NCBI GenBank assembly: GCA_041907145.1
Contig: JAYRHW010000167.1
Span: 1 to 38,920, forward strand
Length of the DNA: 38,920 nt
Direction of reading: 5' to 3'
DNA from: JAFLCA01 sp041907145
Lineage (GTDB): Bacteria > Bdellovibrionota_C > UBA2361 > JAFLCA01
This document shows, piece after piece, positions 1 to 8,075 of this stretch (position 1 is the first letter of the stretch; the number at the start of each line of letters is the position of its first letter). Below the pieces are notes generated by a model, which did no database searches, was not told the origin of the DNA, and worked only from the letters and a program-made list of their open reading frames with translations. The position numbers were made by a program, and so were the translations under genes.

Positions 1-2
1 AA

Positions 3-134
3 CGCAACTACGTCGTCTCCAATCAGCGCTTGCGAGAGGCGGGGTTCGAGGCCAAACGATCCCTTGATGATGGTATCAAGGAACTAATCAAAGGCTACCG
101 CATGCTGAAGCGTTCGCCGCTCAAGAATGTCTAA
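3..134 (+). CDS. SDR-family nucleotide-sugar epimerase/dehydratase, C-terminal fragment
   Basis: The window opens inside a reading frame that ends with TAA at 132-134. The visible 43 residues contain RNYVVSNQRLREAGF and SLDDGIKELIKGYRML. This style of ending is typical of extended short-chain dehydrogenase/reductases acting on nucleotide sugars, where a final helix follows a 'GW/GF-x-P/A-x-x-S-L-D-D-G' turn. The catalytic and Rossmann parts lie outside the window, so the substrate cannot be told. Its stop overlaps the start of hddC by 8 bp, which indicates one operon. It could be the 4,6-dehydratase that the heptose pathway needs, or an unrelated epimerase; the C-terminus alone does not decide. 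Confidence is good for the family and low for the reaction. Confidence 0.7.
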   Translation, partial: RNYVVSNQRLREAGFEAKRSLDDGIKELIKGYRMLKRSPLKNV

Positions 135-846
135 CCTAACTGCAATTATATTAGCCGGGGGTCTTGGTACGAGGCTTCGCCCCGTTGTGTCCGACAAGCC
201 AAAGGTCCTGGCCTCGATACGCGGCCGACCGTTCATTGAGTTACTGTTGGAGCAAATCGCCGCCGCCAGTATTACACGGGCGATTTTGGGCATCGGCTAC
301 CTCGCCAATCAAGTGCAGGAGCATCTCGGCCCAAAATTTCAAAATCTCGATATTGATTATTCTGTCGAGACGAAGCCGCTTGGAACCGCGGGAGCTCTGC
401 GCTTGGCTATTGATAGAGCGGAAGGAGAGACGGTGCTGGTGCTCAATGGCGACTCCTTCTGCGATATCTCTGTCTCGGCGTTTATCGCTTGGCATATAAA
501 TAAGCAGGCGCGCTGTTCGATCGCGCTCGCTCGGGTAAGCGACATATCGCGATATGGCGCCGTGATGCTCGATTCGGAGGAGAACATCGCAGGCTTTTCA
601 GAGAAGGGGGCAAGCTCCGGCGAGGGACTCGTCAACGCGGGGATATACCTAATTCACCGTTCGATCATTGAGCCTCTGCCGATAGGGCAGGAGATGTCCC
701 TTGAGCGCGAGGTGTTCCCAACGCTCCTCGGAAGGGGATTCTGCGGGTGGAGAACGCCGCATTCCCTCTTCCTCGATATCGGTACCCCTGAATCTTATCA
801 GCAGGCCCAAACCGTCCTACCTTCACTATCGCAATCGAGAGAATAG
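127..846 (+). CDS. hddC: D-glycero-alpha-D-manno-heptose-1-phosphate guanylyltransferase (HddC-type sugar nucleotidyltransferase)
   Basis: The 239-residue protein is a single nucleotidyltransferase domain with no left-handed beta-helix. The nucleotide-binding loop GGLGTRLRP is at residues 11-19, the DKPK lysine follows at 23-26, GTAGAL is at 86-91, the metal-binding NGD is at 107-109, and DIGTPESY lies near the end. The length and the order of these motifs match HddC of the GDP-heptose pathway, which joins heptose-1-phosphate and GTP to make GDP-D-glycero-D-manno-heptose in the cytoplasm. The HddA-type kinase at 5160-6218 supports this reading over a glucose or mannose nucleotidyltransferase. 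The ATG lies inside the end of the preceding gene (8-bp overlap) and the next gene starts 2 bp after the stop, so translation is probably coupled. A different hexose-1-phosphate substrate cannot be excluded. Confidence 0.82.
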   Translation: MSNLTAIILAGGLGTRLRPVVSDKPKVLASIRGRPFIELLLEQIAAASITRAILGIGYLANQVQEHLGPKFQNLDIDYSVETKPLGTAGALRLAIDRAEGETVLVLNGDSFCDISVSAFIAWHINKQARCSIALARVSDISRYGAVMLDSEENIAGFSEKGASSGEGLVNAGIYLIHRSIIEPLPIGQEMSLEREVFPTLLGRGFCGWRTPHSLFLDIGTPESYQQAQTVLPSLSQSRE

Positions 847-848
847 CC

Positions 849-1811
849 ATGCGTTATCGAACCCTCGGAATTACAGAGTTGCAGGTCTCGGAAATTGGCT
901 TCGGAACCTGGGGGTTGGGGGGAACAAGCTACGGCCCGGTTGACGACAGGGAATCCGTTCGTGCGCTGAAACGCGCGCATGAATTAGGCATCAACTTTTA
1001 CGACACTGCCGATCTCTATGGCAATGGACATAGCGAAGTGATTCTGCGGCAGGCCCTGGGATCAATCCGCAGCAAGATATACATAGCAACCAAAGGTGGG
1101 ACACTGCCGCACTCGGGCTTTCATATGCCCCAAGACTTTTCGCCCAGCTATATGAGAAAGGCATTAGAGGCGAGCCTTTCGCGTCTTGCCACGGATTATG
1201 TCGATCTGTATCAGCTCCACAGCCCGAAACTAGAGGATCTTACCCAAGAATTGCTCGAAACCCTTGAAACCTTTAGAAGAGAAGGAAAAGTTCGTCACTA
1301 CGGAATTTCCGTGCGCAGCCCGAAGGACGGCTTGGCGGCGATGAATAAGTTTCAATTCAGCACCGTGCAAGCAAATCTTAACCTGATCGACCATCGCGCC
1401 ATTGAGTGCGGATTGCTTGATCTGTGCGCCAAGAAAAATATTGGAATGATCGCGCGTACTCCTCTCTGCTTTGGCTTTCTCACCGGAGGCCTTTCATCGC
1501 AAACTACATTTGCTGACGGCGATCATCGAAAACTTTGGCCGAAGGCCCAGCAGAACCGCTGGGCAAACGCCGTCGCGCTCTTTGAACAGCTGTACCAGGC
1601 ACGCGGAGAAACTCCGGCATTATTTGCTCTTCGATTCTGCCTATCCCAAAAAGCAGTCTCTTCAGTCATCCCTGGAATGATGAATGTACGTGAAGTCGAA
1701 GAGAATGCTCAAGCGGCATCGCTTGAGCCGCTCACCCCGCATGAGCTTGAAGGAGTGCGAGAAATTTACGCCGCTCATGAATTTTATGATCCATCGTCCA
1801 AGGGCATATAG
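849..1811 (+). CDS. Aldo/keto reductase family oxidoreductase
   Basis: This is a full-length 320-residue aldo/keto reductase (TIM barrel, NADPH-dependent). The four catalytic residues of the superfamily can all be placed: Asp52 and Tyr57 in YDTADLYGNG, Lys82 in ATKGG, and His124 in YQLHSP. The C-terminal part has the usual cofactor-binding segment (SSVIPGM). It begins 2 bp after hddC and is followed 9 bp later by the epimerase gene, so it belongs to the same sugar operon. In such clusters aldo/keto reductases reduce a keto group of a nucleotide sugar or an open-chain sugar. Which intermediate is used here is inference, since no substrate-specific motif is visible. A general detoxifying reductase is the alternative. 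Family assignment is firm. Confidence 0.88.
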   Translation: MRYRTLGITELQVSEIGFGTWGLGGTSYGPVDDRESVRALKRAHELGINFYDTADLYGNGHSEVILRQALGSIRSKIYIATKGGTLPHSGFHMPQDFSPSYMRKALEASLSRLATDYVDLYQLHSPKLEDLTQELLETLETFRREGKVRHYGISVRSPKDGLAAMNKFQFSTVQANLNLIDHRAIECGLLDLCAKKNIGMIARTPLCFGFLTGGLSSQTTFADGDHRKLWPKAQQNRWANAVALFEQLYQARGETPALFALRFCLSQKAVSSVIPGMMNVREVEENAQAASLEPLTPHELEGVREIYAAHEFYDPSSKGI

Positions 1812-1820
1812 GAGACAAGC

Positions 1821-2342
1821 ATGAGCAACCAACAACTCGATGTTCAGAAAACGACGCTTGAGGGCATCCTAGTCATCAAGCCTCTGACTATGTTTGAGGA
1901 TTTTCGTGGACATTACGTGGAGTCCTACAATCAAGACGCTTACCATCGTGCTGGAATCAAGATGGATTTCGTGCAAGATGACTTCTCGGTCTCTAGCCGC
2001 CATGTCTTGCGCGGGATACATGGCGATAGAAAGACTACCAAGCTTATTTCATGTATGCTGGGCAGTATTTATGTCGTAATCGTAAACTGCGACGAAGCCT
2101 CTCCTCAGTTTCGCAAATGGGAGTCGTTCACTATTTCCGAGAACAACAGGTTACAAATTCTTGCGCCTCCGAATTTCGGAGTTTCACATCTCGTAATGTC
2201 TGAGCGAGCGATATTTGCCTATAAGCAATCAACCTACTACGACCGAGCCTCGCAATTCACTTATCGTTGGGACGACCCGCAGTTCAAGATCTGGTGGCCG
2301 ATTCAAAGTCCAATCTTGTCGCAGCGCGACCAAGGGATATAA
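1821..2342 (+). CDS. RmlC-like nucleotide-sugar 3,5-epimerase, resembling GDP-keto-heptose epimerases
   Basis: The 173-residue cupin-fold protein belongs to the dTDP-4-dehydrorhamnose 3,5-epimerase family. The catalytic His is His67 in LRGIHGDRKTTKL, and a conserved block GVSHLVMSERAIFAYK follows. The RGIHGD-x-KT-x-KL form, and the ending with QFTYRWDD and PILSQRD, fit my recollection of the epimerases that modify GDP-6-deoxy-4-keto-heptose in Campylobacter (MlghB type) better than true RmlC, which has RGLHFQ. The role would be C3 and/or C5 epimerisation of a GDP-4-keto-6-deoxy-heptose. A good ribosome binding site (GGAG, 7 bases before the ATG) marks the start. The gene is convergent with the fcl-like reductase, 3 bp away, and that reductase would take the next step. 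A rhamnose pathway role is less likely because no rmlABD genes are present. Confidence 0.78.
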   Translation: MSNQQLDVQKTTLEGILVIKPLTMFEDFRGHYVESYNQDAYHRAGIKMDFVQDDFSVSSRHVLRGIHGDRKTTKLISCMLGSIYVVIVNCDEASPQFRKWESFTISENNRLQILAPPNFGVSHLVMSERAIFAYKQSTYYDRASQFTYRWDDPQFKIWWPIQSPILSQRDQGI

Positions 2343-2345
2343 CCG

Positions 2346-3290
2346 CTACAACTTGACCTTTGAAGGGTCCTTGTAGTTTTCCATGAAATACTTGATAGCG
2401 CGCTCAAGCCCTAAACGAAAGGGTGTGTACTTGAAATGAGATCGGCTTAAAAATTTTGAATTGTCGGTGCTCTTTTTGAAGATTCCGGCCGGCTTGGAGG
2501 TATCAAAGTAAAGTCTGCTTTGATCTATACCCATGATCTCGGCAATCATGAATGCCGTTTCCTTTACTGAATGCTCCTCTGTCGAGCCGGGGTGTAATAT
2601 TTGCGCCTCATCATAGTTATCCAAGCACCACATGTACGCCCGGGCCATATCGGGGCCATAGGTATATTCGCGAAGCGGCGATCCATCGCCCCAGATGACG
2701 ATCTGCTCGCCATTATCCCTATTTTCGTAAAAGCGGCGAATCAGAGCCGCGAGCATGACGGAGCGATCCTCGCGATAGTCCGAATGCTCCCCAAACATAC
2801 CGTTTGGAATTAAGCCGATCACATTCATCCCATACTCAGTTCGATACGCCTTGATGCTTGGGTCAACCAATCGCTTGGCAAACGAGTAGCTGTAGTTAGA
2901 CTCATGGGGGTATCCATCGTGTATGTACTCTTCCTTGATCGGATTAGGCACGGTTGTCGCGTACATCCCCGTTGAGAGGCTCATAATAGTCTTTCGAACA
3001 CCGGCAAGCCTGGCGCCCTCCAGCACATACATATTCATCAGCACATTATCGCGAAGAAGCGTGGCAGGCTTCTTCATACTAAGTCCAATACCGCCTGCAA
3101 TTGCCGCGAAGTGTATAATGGCATCGAAAGAGTGCCTCTCAATGAACTTTACCACCTCGTCCAAATTGCATAGGTCACAATCTCTGGTGCCGGTAAATAC
3201 GAACTCTCGTCCAGGAAACTCATTTTTAATATCGGACAATGATTGTCCCAGTAGACCTGTGCCGCCGGTAACCCAAATTTTCTTATACAT
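2346..3290 (-). CDS. fcl: GDP-L-fucose synthase family reductase (GDP-4-keto-6-deoxy-sugar 3,5-epimerase/4-reductase)
   Basis: The 314-residue extended SDR has the Rossmann motif GGTGLLG at residues 9-15, Ser104/Ser106 in MSLSTGMY, and the catalytic Tyr135-x-x-x-Lys139 pair in NYSYSFAKR. The whole sequence follows the GDP-fucose synthase (Fcl/WcaG) pattern, including FAAIAGGIGLSMKKP and an IPNGMFGEHSDY segment. In GDP-heptose clusters this family supplies the NADPH-dependent C4 reductase that finishes the deoxyheptose (MlghC type), so true fucose synthesis is not implied. An AGGAG sequence 5 bases before the ATG at 3290 fixes the start. It is the last gene of the minus-strand arm, 36 bp after the transketolase C-half. 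The fcl symbol marks the family; the heptose substrate is inferred from hddA and hddC. Confidence 0.82.
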   Translation of the reverse strand: MYKKIWVTGGTGLLGQSLSDIKNEFPGREFVFTGTRDCDLCNLDEVVKFIERHSFDAIIHFAAIAGGIGLSMKKPATLLRDNVLMNMYVLEGARLAGVRKTIMSLSTGMYATTVPNPIKEEYIHDGYPHESNYSYSFAKRLVDPSIKAYRTEYGMNVIGLIPNGMFGEHSDYREDRSVMLAALIRRFYENRDNGEQIVIWGDGSPLREYTYGPDMARAYMWCLDNYDEAQILHPGSTEEHSVKETAFMIAEIMGIDQSRLYFDTSKPAGIFKKSTDNSKFLSRSHFKYTPFRLGLERAIKYFMENYKDPSKVKL

Positions 3291-3326
3291 CGAGGCTCCT
3301 GACTTTTACGTTAGAATCGGTAGAAC

Positions 3327-4322
3327 CTAGGCTAGCTTCGGATCAGTCAAAACTTCAAGTGCTCGTTCGATAGCAGGTCGTACGTTCGAGTCTGTGCTGG
3401 CGCGTTTTCCAGTCCAAAGCTGCTGGCAATGAGAAGCAATCGCTCGCGCATCAAGTCCATATCGTCGGCGAAGCTCCTCTTGCTTGAGATTACCTAGAAT
3501 GAATCGATCGGGAACTCCAAGCCGTGAAAGACGCGGGGCCTCAAATGCTGTGGCAGCCCACTGGCAAACAGCTGCCCAGAGCCCACCATTGGGGAGGTGT
3601 TCCTCGACGATGACCAAGTGTTCGAATTCTTGAGCAAGCACCGAGAGCAGCGCGTGATCGAGCGGCTTCACGGTATGAAATTGATAGGCTGCCGGATATA
3701 TTTGTTCGCCCTTCAACAGTTCAAAGGCTTTCAACACCTCATTCGCAATTTCGCCGGTACTCAATACAGCGATTCGCTCTCCGGTCCTCAATTTGCGGCC
3801 CTTACCAAGAATCGCAGGCTCTTCGGCCGTATACTCGGGCTCGCCAAATTTTCCGACCGTGAAATATGCCGGTCCGCCCCGATCGATAAGCTGAGGAAAG
3901 AGTTGCTTTATCTCATTCGGATCTCCCGGTGCTACTACCGTCATACCGGGAAGGGATGACATCAGCGCTAGATCGTCGCCAGCATGATGCGAAACGCCGC
4001 TCGTTGAATACAAATATCCTCGACCCGCCCCGACAAGAATAACCGGTAGGGCAGGGTAGGCGAGGCAATAGCGAATTTGCTCGAAGGGGCGTGCGGTTGC
4101 GAACGAAGCAATGGAGTAAGCAACTGGGCGCCATCCCTCGATCGCCATCCCGGCAGCGGTGTAGACCATCTGAGCTTCGGCGACGCCTACATTAATGTAG
4201 CGCCCCGGGAATCGCTTCTCGAACTCATCAAAAACCTGAAATCCCAGATCTCCGGTGATAAAAGCAACTCGGTCGTCCTTAGCAGCCTGATCGCTCAAGA
4301 TCTCAGCAAACGCGCGTCGCAT
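3327..4322 (-). CDS. Transketolase, C-terminal subunit (pyrimidine-binding and C-terminal domains)
   Basis: This is the C-terminal half of a split transketolase, 331 residues. The pyrimidine-binding domain carries the catalytic Glu49 in YINVGVAEAQ, which activates thiamine diphosphate, followed by the family block PFEQIRYCLAYPALPV and GVSHHAGDD. The transketolase C-terminal domain follows, with YQFHTVKPLD and VEEHLPNGGLW. It should pair with the N-terminal subunit encoded just upstream, and the two genes overlap by 20 bp (4303-4322), so they are translated together. Transketolase moves two-carbon ketol units and makes sedoheptulose-7-phosphate from ribose-5-phosphate and xylulose-5-phosphate. 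Lying between a heptose kinase and a GDP-sugar reductase, it may feed the heptose route. An acyloin transfer onto a keto sugar is a possible alternative. Confidence 0.9.
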   Translation of the reverse strand: MRRAFAEILSDQAAKDDRVAFITGDLGFQVFDEFEKRFPGRYINVGVAEAQMVYTAAGMAIEGWRPVAYSIASFATARPFEQIRYCLAYPALPVILVGAGRGYLYSTSGVSHHAGDDLALMSSLPGMTVVAPGDPNEIKQLFPQLIDRGGPAYFTVGKFGEPEYTAEEPAILGKGRKLRTGERIAVLSTGEIANEVLKAFELLKGEQIYPAAYQFHTVKPLDHALLSVLAQEFEHLVIVEEHLPNGGLWAAVCQWAATAFEAPRLSRLGVPDRFILGNLKQEELRRRYGLDARAIASHCQQLWTGKRASTDSNVRPAIERALEVLTDPKLA

Positions 4323-5151
4323 TCCCGCTCTCCTGTTTCAACTCTTTCATCGCTCGTGCGACATCGTCGTCAGAGGGAACTCGATAATGCCAAAGCACCT
4401 GATCTTCCATGAAACTTACGCCCGATCCCGCCCTCGTTTCACAGACAATGGCTGAAGGGGCAGCCGCTGAGAAGGGAATTTGATTCAATGCGTCGATCAT
4501 CCCAGGAATATCATGCCCATTGGTCTGCCTAGAGTCCCAGCCAAAGGCTCGAAATTTTCCCGTGACTGACTCTGGGCTCCCCATCAAGTCGCGGGTCTTC
4601 CCTACCGACTGAACGCCGTTGTAGTCAACGAGTACGACGAGGTTGGAAAGCTTATGGGTTGCGGCGAACATAGCAGCCTCCCATGTGCTGCCTTCGTTGC
4701 ATTCGCCGTCACTAATGAGGGCAACGACACGTCCGGGCTGCTTTCGCAATTTGAGGGAATAGGCCACTCCCGTTGCTACTCCCAGCCCGTGCCCCAAACT
4801 ACCGGCCGAGGTCTCCAGAACAGGGAGCGCATGAATGCATGGGTGACTGGGAAGCGGACCATCATTGCTCGCATATTTTGCGAGCCAGTCCTTCGGGAAA
4901 AAACCTTGGTCAGCTAGAATAGCGTATAGAGAAGTGCACGCATGGCCCTTGCTAAAGAGTAGTCTGTCGCGATCGACTGCCTTGGGATTGAGCGGATCCA
5001 CCTTCAGAAAGCCGTAATAGAGAGCAATCAGGAGATCGACGCTGGACAGAGCGCCGTTCAGATGTCCTTCTTTGCCTGCATGGGCTAGGCGAATGCAGGT
5101 GGCCTTCAATTCCCGTGATTTAGCCTCGTAAAACTCCTTCGCGTGCTCCAT
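4303..5151 (-). CDS. Transketolase, N-terminal subunit (thiamine diphosphate-binding)
   Basis: This is the N-terminal half of a split transketolase, 282 residues from the ATG at 5151. The thiamine diphosphate and metal motif begins at SDGE (residues 147-150) and ends at VDYNG about 30 residues later; SDG replaces the more usual GDG. The histidine-rich substrate and cofactor contacts of the family are present: AGKEGH at 25-30, SKGHA at 67-71 and PSHP near 101-104, then SAGSLGHGLG. A TTG codon at 5163, overlapping the end of hddA, would add four residues. The ATG is preferred because this family normally begins close to this helix. The gene follows hddA directly and overlaps the C-half gene, so hddA, both halves and fcl form one transcription unit. 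Confidence 0.88.
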   Translation of the reverse strand: MEHAKEFYEAKSRELKATCIRLAHAGKEGHLNGALSSVDLLIALYYGFLKVDPLNPKAVDRDRLLFSKGHACTSLYAILADQGFFPKDWLAKYASNDGPLPSHPCIHALPVLETSAGSLGHGLGVATGVAYSLKLRKQPGRVVALISDGECNEGSTWEAAMFAATHKLSNLVVLVDYNGVQSVGKTRDLMGSPESVTGKFRAFGWDSRQTNGHDIPGMIDALNQIPFSAAAPSAIVCETRAGSGVSFMEDQVLWHYRVPSDDDVARAMKELKQESGNATRVC

Positions 5152-5159
5152 GTACCCCG

Positions 5160-6218
5160 TCAATTTTGAATCAATTCACGAAATTCCTGAATAGGCTGGA
5201 AAACCCGAGCAATCTCTGCAGCTGAGTAATCAGCATCGGTATCCGCAAAAATAATTTGACTACCGGAGCATTCGAAGTTGAAGGGCACATGGATGAATTT
5301 ATGCAAGGCTTCCTTTACCTGCGAGTGTCGCGATGGAGGGACGAAGAGCAACAGAAAACCTCCACCACCCGCGCCGGTCAATTTTCCACCAATGGCTCCT
5401 GCTTCCATCGCTTTTGCATGGATGTCATCGACATCGCCATTGGAGACGCCAGAACTGAACGATCGCTTGGCGTCCCAAGCTTCCCGCAGCAGTTCTCCAA
5501 CATCGTTGATGCTTCCATTACCATTAAGCAACTCTATGCTCTCTTCGACAAGGTCTTTCATGATGCGTAGCTGGCGTTTTTTGTCTTCCATGGCGCGTAC
5601 GAATTTTGTCTGCACCTCCGAGGACGTCCTCTTGATGCCCGTGTAAAAGAGCATCAAATGCGAGCTCAGCTCCTTCATGCGTTCATGCGAAATGGTGATT
5701 GGCACAACCGCAATCTCGCCATTCGGAAAAAAGTTTATTCGATTAAATCCGCCATAGGCAGCGCATACTTGGTCCTGAGAGCCCACCATCTCCTTGAGAA
5801 CGCCCTGTTCTAGATGAATACTCTCCATGGCCAGATCATGTTTCGTAATCATGCGTCCCTTGAGGGCGTAGAGCGCATTCAGTAATCCTACCGTGAAGGC
5901 AGAGCTTGATCCCATGCCACTTCGTGCCGGTAGATCGCCAACGTGATGAATCTCCAATCCGCGCTCCAGCTGAAGATGCTGGATGACGGCTCGAACGGCG
6001 GGATGCGAGATCTCCTCTACCGCAGAGCAATTCTCAATCTTGGACCAGACAACCCGAAACTTGTGCTCGAAGAAAGGGGGTAGATAACGACAAGTCAAAT
6101 AGCAGTACTTGTCTATCGTGCTGGCAATAACCGAACCCCCATGCCGGTGATACCAAGCTGGAAAGTCCGTGCCACCGCCGAAGAGCGAAATCCTATATGG
6201 AGTTCTAGAAATTATCAT
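5160..6218 (-). CDS. hddA: D-glycero-D-manno-heptose 7-phosphate kinase (HddA-type GHMP kinase)
   Basis: The 352-residue protein is a GHMP-superfamily kinase. It begins MIISRTPYRISLFGGGTD, has the ATP loop GMGSSSA at residues 101-107, and the third family motif GGKLTGAGGGGF near the C-terminus. The opening and the segments DLPARSGMGSSSAFTVGLLN and GSQDQVCAAYGGFN match HddA, which phosphorylates D-glycero-D-manno-heptose 7-phosphate at C1, the step before HddC. The frame is open for 16 more codons upstream with no ATG among them that fits the family. The ATG at 6218 has AGGGAT about 6-9 bases upstream and begins exactly where family members do. It is the first gene of the minus-strand arm. A fucose or other sugar kinase of the same superfamily is the alternative. 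Confidence 0.85.
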   Translation of the reverse strand: MIISRTPYRISLFGGGTDFPAWYHRHGGSVIASTIDKYCYLTCRYLPPFFEHKFRVVWSKIENCSAVEEISHPAVRAVIQHLQLERGLEIHHVGDLPARSGMGSSSAFTVGLLNALYALKGRMITKHDLAMESIHLEQGVLKEMVGSQDQVCAAYGGFNRINFFPNGEIAVVPITISHERMKELSSHLMLFYTGIKRTSSEVQTKFVRAMEDKKRQLRIMKDLVEESIELLNGNGSINDVGELLREAWDAKRSFSSGVSNGDVDDIHAKAMEAGAIGGKLTGAGGGGFLLLFVPPSRHSQVKEALHKFIHVPFNFECSGSQIIFADTDADYSAAEIARVFQPIQEFRELIQN

Positions 6219-6518
6219 GCGGTTATCCCTATACGCTGTCTCGGCGCAACGCCAAGAGCCATACACCTCAGCGGAATTAGCATTAAATCAATAATATAGA
6301 TGCCGATTCGACCAACGAGGATTGGGAAATCTCAGCTCCTCATCAAGGCGACTGATACCTTCAAAATCGCAATCGTAGCTAAATGCTTCGGCCAGCTCTC
6401 TGAGCCCAGCCAAAACAATATGTGTATTCACAGGTAGTTAGCTGATCTTTTATAAACGTCCTCCTCGCATTTATCGCATCTCGGATCAAAGGCGCCGCAT
6501 CCTAATTCCTTAGAGTTA
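6219..6518. other. Divergent intergenic region between hddA and the methyltransferase gene; one doubtful 47-codon frame
   Basis: This 300-bp gap separates two divergent genes and should contain the promoters for both arms, but I find no convincing -35/-10 pair. On the minus strand a GTG at 6431-6429 opens a 47-codon frame ending at TGA 6290-6288, with fairly normal codon use but no good ribosome binding site. Below that stop the frame of hddA is open for 16 codons before its ATG. The stretch could be the remnant of a lost gene or a leader. A GAGGAGG-like run on the minus strand near 6463-6469 is not followed by a usable start codon. Confidence 0.4.
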
Positions 6519-8075
6519 ATGGCGATTCCCTTCATCGCTTCTTCTACCGAGCATTTTATGACAAATCAGCGCGCAGATTTTCAAACTCCGCATTCTCCCC
6601 CGCTCAATTCACTCGATGAATTAAGGATTCACGGGCTCTGGGATGCGAACAAGCCACTCAGGCTTCACCTTGGCTGCGGAGAAAAAATCCTCCCGGGCTA
6701 CATCAATATTGACTACCCCAATTCCGAACATAACGTCATGACGATAGAGCCCGATGTTCACGCGGACATTCTGGCCCTGACTTTTCCGCCTGAGAGCGTC
6801 GATGAAATTCGATTGGAGCATGTCTTCGAACACTTCAGTCGAGTGACCGCTCTAGCCATGCTGATCCGCTGGCAACAGTGGCTCAAAGTTGGGGGAGTCC
6901 TGCATCTAACTACCCCCGATCTCGTGGGTAGTGCCCAAAACATTCTAACTTCGAAGTCATTCGAAATTAAGATGGGAAACGTGAGGCACCTTGCAGGCGA
7001 TCAGGCGGCATCGTGGGCCTACCACGTCGATCACTGGTTTGAGGAACGCTATCATACAACCCTAAGCCATCTCGGATTTAGTGAGATCTCCACTTCAACG
7101 GATAAGTGGGACAGGCCCCCCTATTTATCGAATGTTACAGCGAAGGCTAAGAAGAACTCTCGCTTGAACGAGACAGAGCTTCTAAGGCGCGCAGAAGAGC
7201 TCCTGTGGCAAAGTACGGTCGACCCTGCCGAGAGACCAACCTATGAGGTCTGGTGTAAGCAGCTCCGCGCACTAGTCGCGCAAGTCGATACTCCTCCTGC
7301 TCCAAGCAACACCACTCCGGCATGTCTTGAGGAGATGGTCGAGCTGTCAAAATCCATTCAGTCAGTGAATGCTTCGCAGGACCTGAGCGAAATCCACGAT
7401 TTCAATCAACGCAGTCGCGATCGCTGGGTGACCGCAAAGGCAAGGGCACTTCCAGCCGGCACGAAAATTCTTGATGTAGGGGCGGGGACGTGTCCCTATC
7501 GACATCTGTTTAGCCACTGCGACTATCGCACCCACGACTTTAAACAGTACGAGGGCGAAAAGCTCGGCGGTACTAAGGAATACGGAAAGATTGACTATGT
7601 CTCCGACATAACGGCAATCCCTCTTCCCGATGCGGCGATGGACGCCGTCATTTGCACCGAAGTTCTAGAGCATGTGCCGGAGCCGATTGCGGCTATGCAA
7701 GAAATGGCAAGACTCGTGAGGCCAGGAGGAAAAATTCTAGTCACTGCGCCATTAGGGTCAGGGTTGCATCAAAAACCCTTTCACTTCTACGGCGGCTATA
7801 CCCCATATTGGTACAGCATGGTGGCGGGCCGCTTCGGTCTGACTATAAGCGAAATCAAGGCCAATCATGGTCTCCTTGCACACTTCGCGCAAACGTCAGC
7901 GCGCGTCGCGGGGCTAGTGAGCAATCATCCCGGCTTGCCGATGGAGCACAGAAAAAACCTTGGTGACTTTTTCTATCGAACATTGCCGCAATTCCTCTTC
8001 AGCATGGATCCTGTCATGCTCGACGAGGATTTTACCGTCGGATATTTTGTAGAGTTTACAAAACTCAGCTCTTAG
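6519..8075 (+). CDS. Tandem SAM-dependent methyltransferase (two class I domains in one chain)
   Basis: The 518-residue protein contains two separate class I methyltransferase domains. The first has motif I LHLGCGE at residues 49-55, a following acidic NID at 63-65, and an EHVFEHF post-motif near 100-106. The second has motif I LDVGAGTC at 318-325, the EVLEHVPEP block at 381-389 and RPGGKILVTAP at 401-411. A linker of about 90 residues joins them. Both are of the Methyltransf_11 type common in surface-polysaccharide clusters. The position next to the heptose genes suggests O-methylation of a sugar, which is inference. The ATG at 6519 is used here; ATG 6558 (MTNQRAD) is an alternative, and neither has a strong ribosome binding site. 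Family is firm, substrate unknown. Confidence 0.82.
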   Translation: MAIPFIASSTEHFMTNQRADFQTPHSPPLNSLDELRIHGLWDANKPLRLHLGCGEKILPGYINIDYPNSEHNVMTIEPDVHADILALTFPPESVDEIRLEHVFEHFSRVTALAMLIRWQQWLKVGGVLHLTTPDLVGSAQNILTSKSFEIKMGNVRHLAGDQAASWAYHVDHWFEERYHTTLSHLGFSEISTSTDKWDRPPYLSNVTAKAKKNSRLNETELLRRAEELLWQSTVDPAERPTYEVWCKQLRALVAQVDTPPAPSNTTPACLEEMVELSKSIQSVNASQDLSEIHDFNQRSRDRWVTAKARALPAGTKILDVGAGTCPYRHLFSHCDYRTHDFKQYEGEKLGGTKEYGKIDYVSDITAIPLPDAAMDAVICTEVLEHVPEPIAAMQEMARLVRPGGKILVTAPLGSGLHQKPFHFYGGYTPYWYSMVAGRFGLTISEIKANHGLLAHFAQTSARVAGLVSNHPGLPMEHRKNLGDFFYRTLPQFLFSMDPVMLDEDFTVGYFVEFTKLSS

